NCBI GenBank assembly: GCA_016706865.1
Contig: JADJIS010000001.1
Coordinates: forward strand, 1 to 64,000
Reading direction: 5' to 3'
From: Bacteroidota bacterium
Lineage (GTDB): Bacteria > Bacteroidota > Bacteroidia > Chitinophagales > BACL12
DNA: 64,000 bases
A model generated the notes under the pieces. It was not told where the DNA came from, searched no databases, and worked only from the letters and a program-made list of their open reading frames with translations. A program made the translations under genes and the position numbers. Shown here in pieces: positions 63,712-64,000 of this stretch (its first letter is position 1; every line of letters begins with the position of its first letter).

Positions 63712-64000
63712 TGTTGTTATGTCGTCTGTTACAATTATCGCTTACGTTTTGTAGACCTGCGATGAGCGGGCATTTTATCACAAATGTTCATTCGGAGAAC
63801 TGAACTTTCGGTAACTACTAAACTGTCTGCCTAATACGAAATCCTGCTTATTTGAAATGAGCTGTTATGGGTAGTTCACAACTGTTAATTAATAATTTTT
63901 ATTGAATATCGGTTATCGTATTATTGCTGATAATTAATTGCAACAGAAATTATTGGCTTGCCAGTTGTCCTATTTTCACCTCCATATGTAAGGATGAATT

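Larger units (their letters stand above)
62932..64000. other. Gene-poor terminal kilobase with gene fragments
   Basis: No full gene is visible. Two short minus-strand stubs (63440-63520 and 63550-63711) start like known families but do not continue. The rest has no supportable open frame or hairpin. Confidence 0.5.

Overview
The window is low-GC DNA from a member of the Bacteroidota, probably the Chitinophagia, Sphingobacteriia or Saprospiria side; I cannot place it more finely. The evidence is a type IX secretion C-terminal sorting domain, promoters of the Bacteroidota kind (TTTG, about 19 nt, then xATTTG or TAnnTTTG), IS1182-type and IS3-type insertion sequences, and overall protein style. 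Nearly everything looks accessory: a defence island, a signalling/biosynthesis block, a cassette-like zone of small genes and hairpins, a sugar-type biosynthetic island, and one secreted protease. I see no tRNA, rRNA, CRISPR array or replication origin.

1-24.5 kb, all on the minus strand, is a defence island. Its core is a type 1-order BREX system: XRE regulator, BrxE-like protein, BrxA, BrxB, BrxC, PglX, PglZ, BrxL, packed with overlaps or gaps of a few bases. Two palindromes with TTGAC/GTCAA half-sites flank the likely promoter. BrxL carries a C-terminal domain that looks like that of human MITD1. Downstream are four small genes or remnants, then a second tightly coupled operon: a giant sacsin/Hsp90-type ATPase, an SF1 helicase, an unknown 381-aa protein and a PLD-like protein cut by the window edge. 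This second operon is a candidate antiviral system in its own right.

24.7-38.1 kb holds two minus-strand operons sharing a promoter motif (ACTTTGGATAAC followed at fixed distance by an AxATTTG-like element). One encodes a transglutaminase-like protein, a coiled-coil membrane protein and a VWA lipoprotein. The other encodes an MFS transporter, a KAS III (FabH-like) synthase, an unknown protein, a cytosolic histidine-kinase-like protein, another unknown protein and two proteins that each join a pseudo-receiver (Glu for the phosphoacceptor Asp) to a normal receiver. I infer a small-molecule signalling or sensing system that includes its own synthase and exporter. Both operons end in clear hairpin terminators.

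38.1-40.5 kb is a broken branched-chain amino acid transporter operon (livH, a DHH/NrnA-type phosphoesterase, livM) truncated by an IS3 remnant. 40.5-50.9 kb is a cassette-like zone: two 313-bp direct repeats 8,126 bp apart, each carrying a promoter that points into a GTTA-ended junction, enclose small plus-strand genes (a PD-(D/E)XK-like protein, a PIN toxin pair, a membrane protein), long hairpins, a decayed IS1182 element and gene fragments, plus a DUF2075 helicase/MazG pair on the minus strand. 50.9-58.1 kb is a six-gene plus-strand biosynthetic island bounded by perfect 22-bp inverted repeats. 58.4-59.1 kb is a chimeric relic, 59.1-62.9 kb a subtilisin-family secreted protease with seven tandem repeats, and the last kilobase holds only gene fragments.

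Five reading frames here are broken by what looks like one missing base in a homopolymer run. That pattern suggests assembly or sequencing error as much as real decay, so those genes may be intact in the organism.
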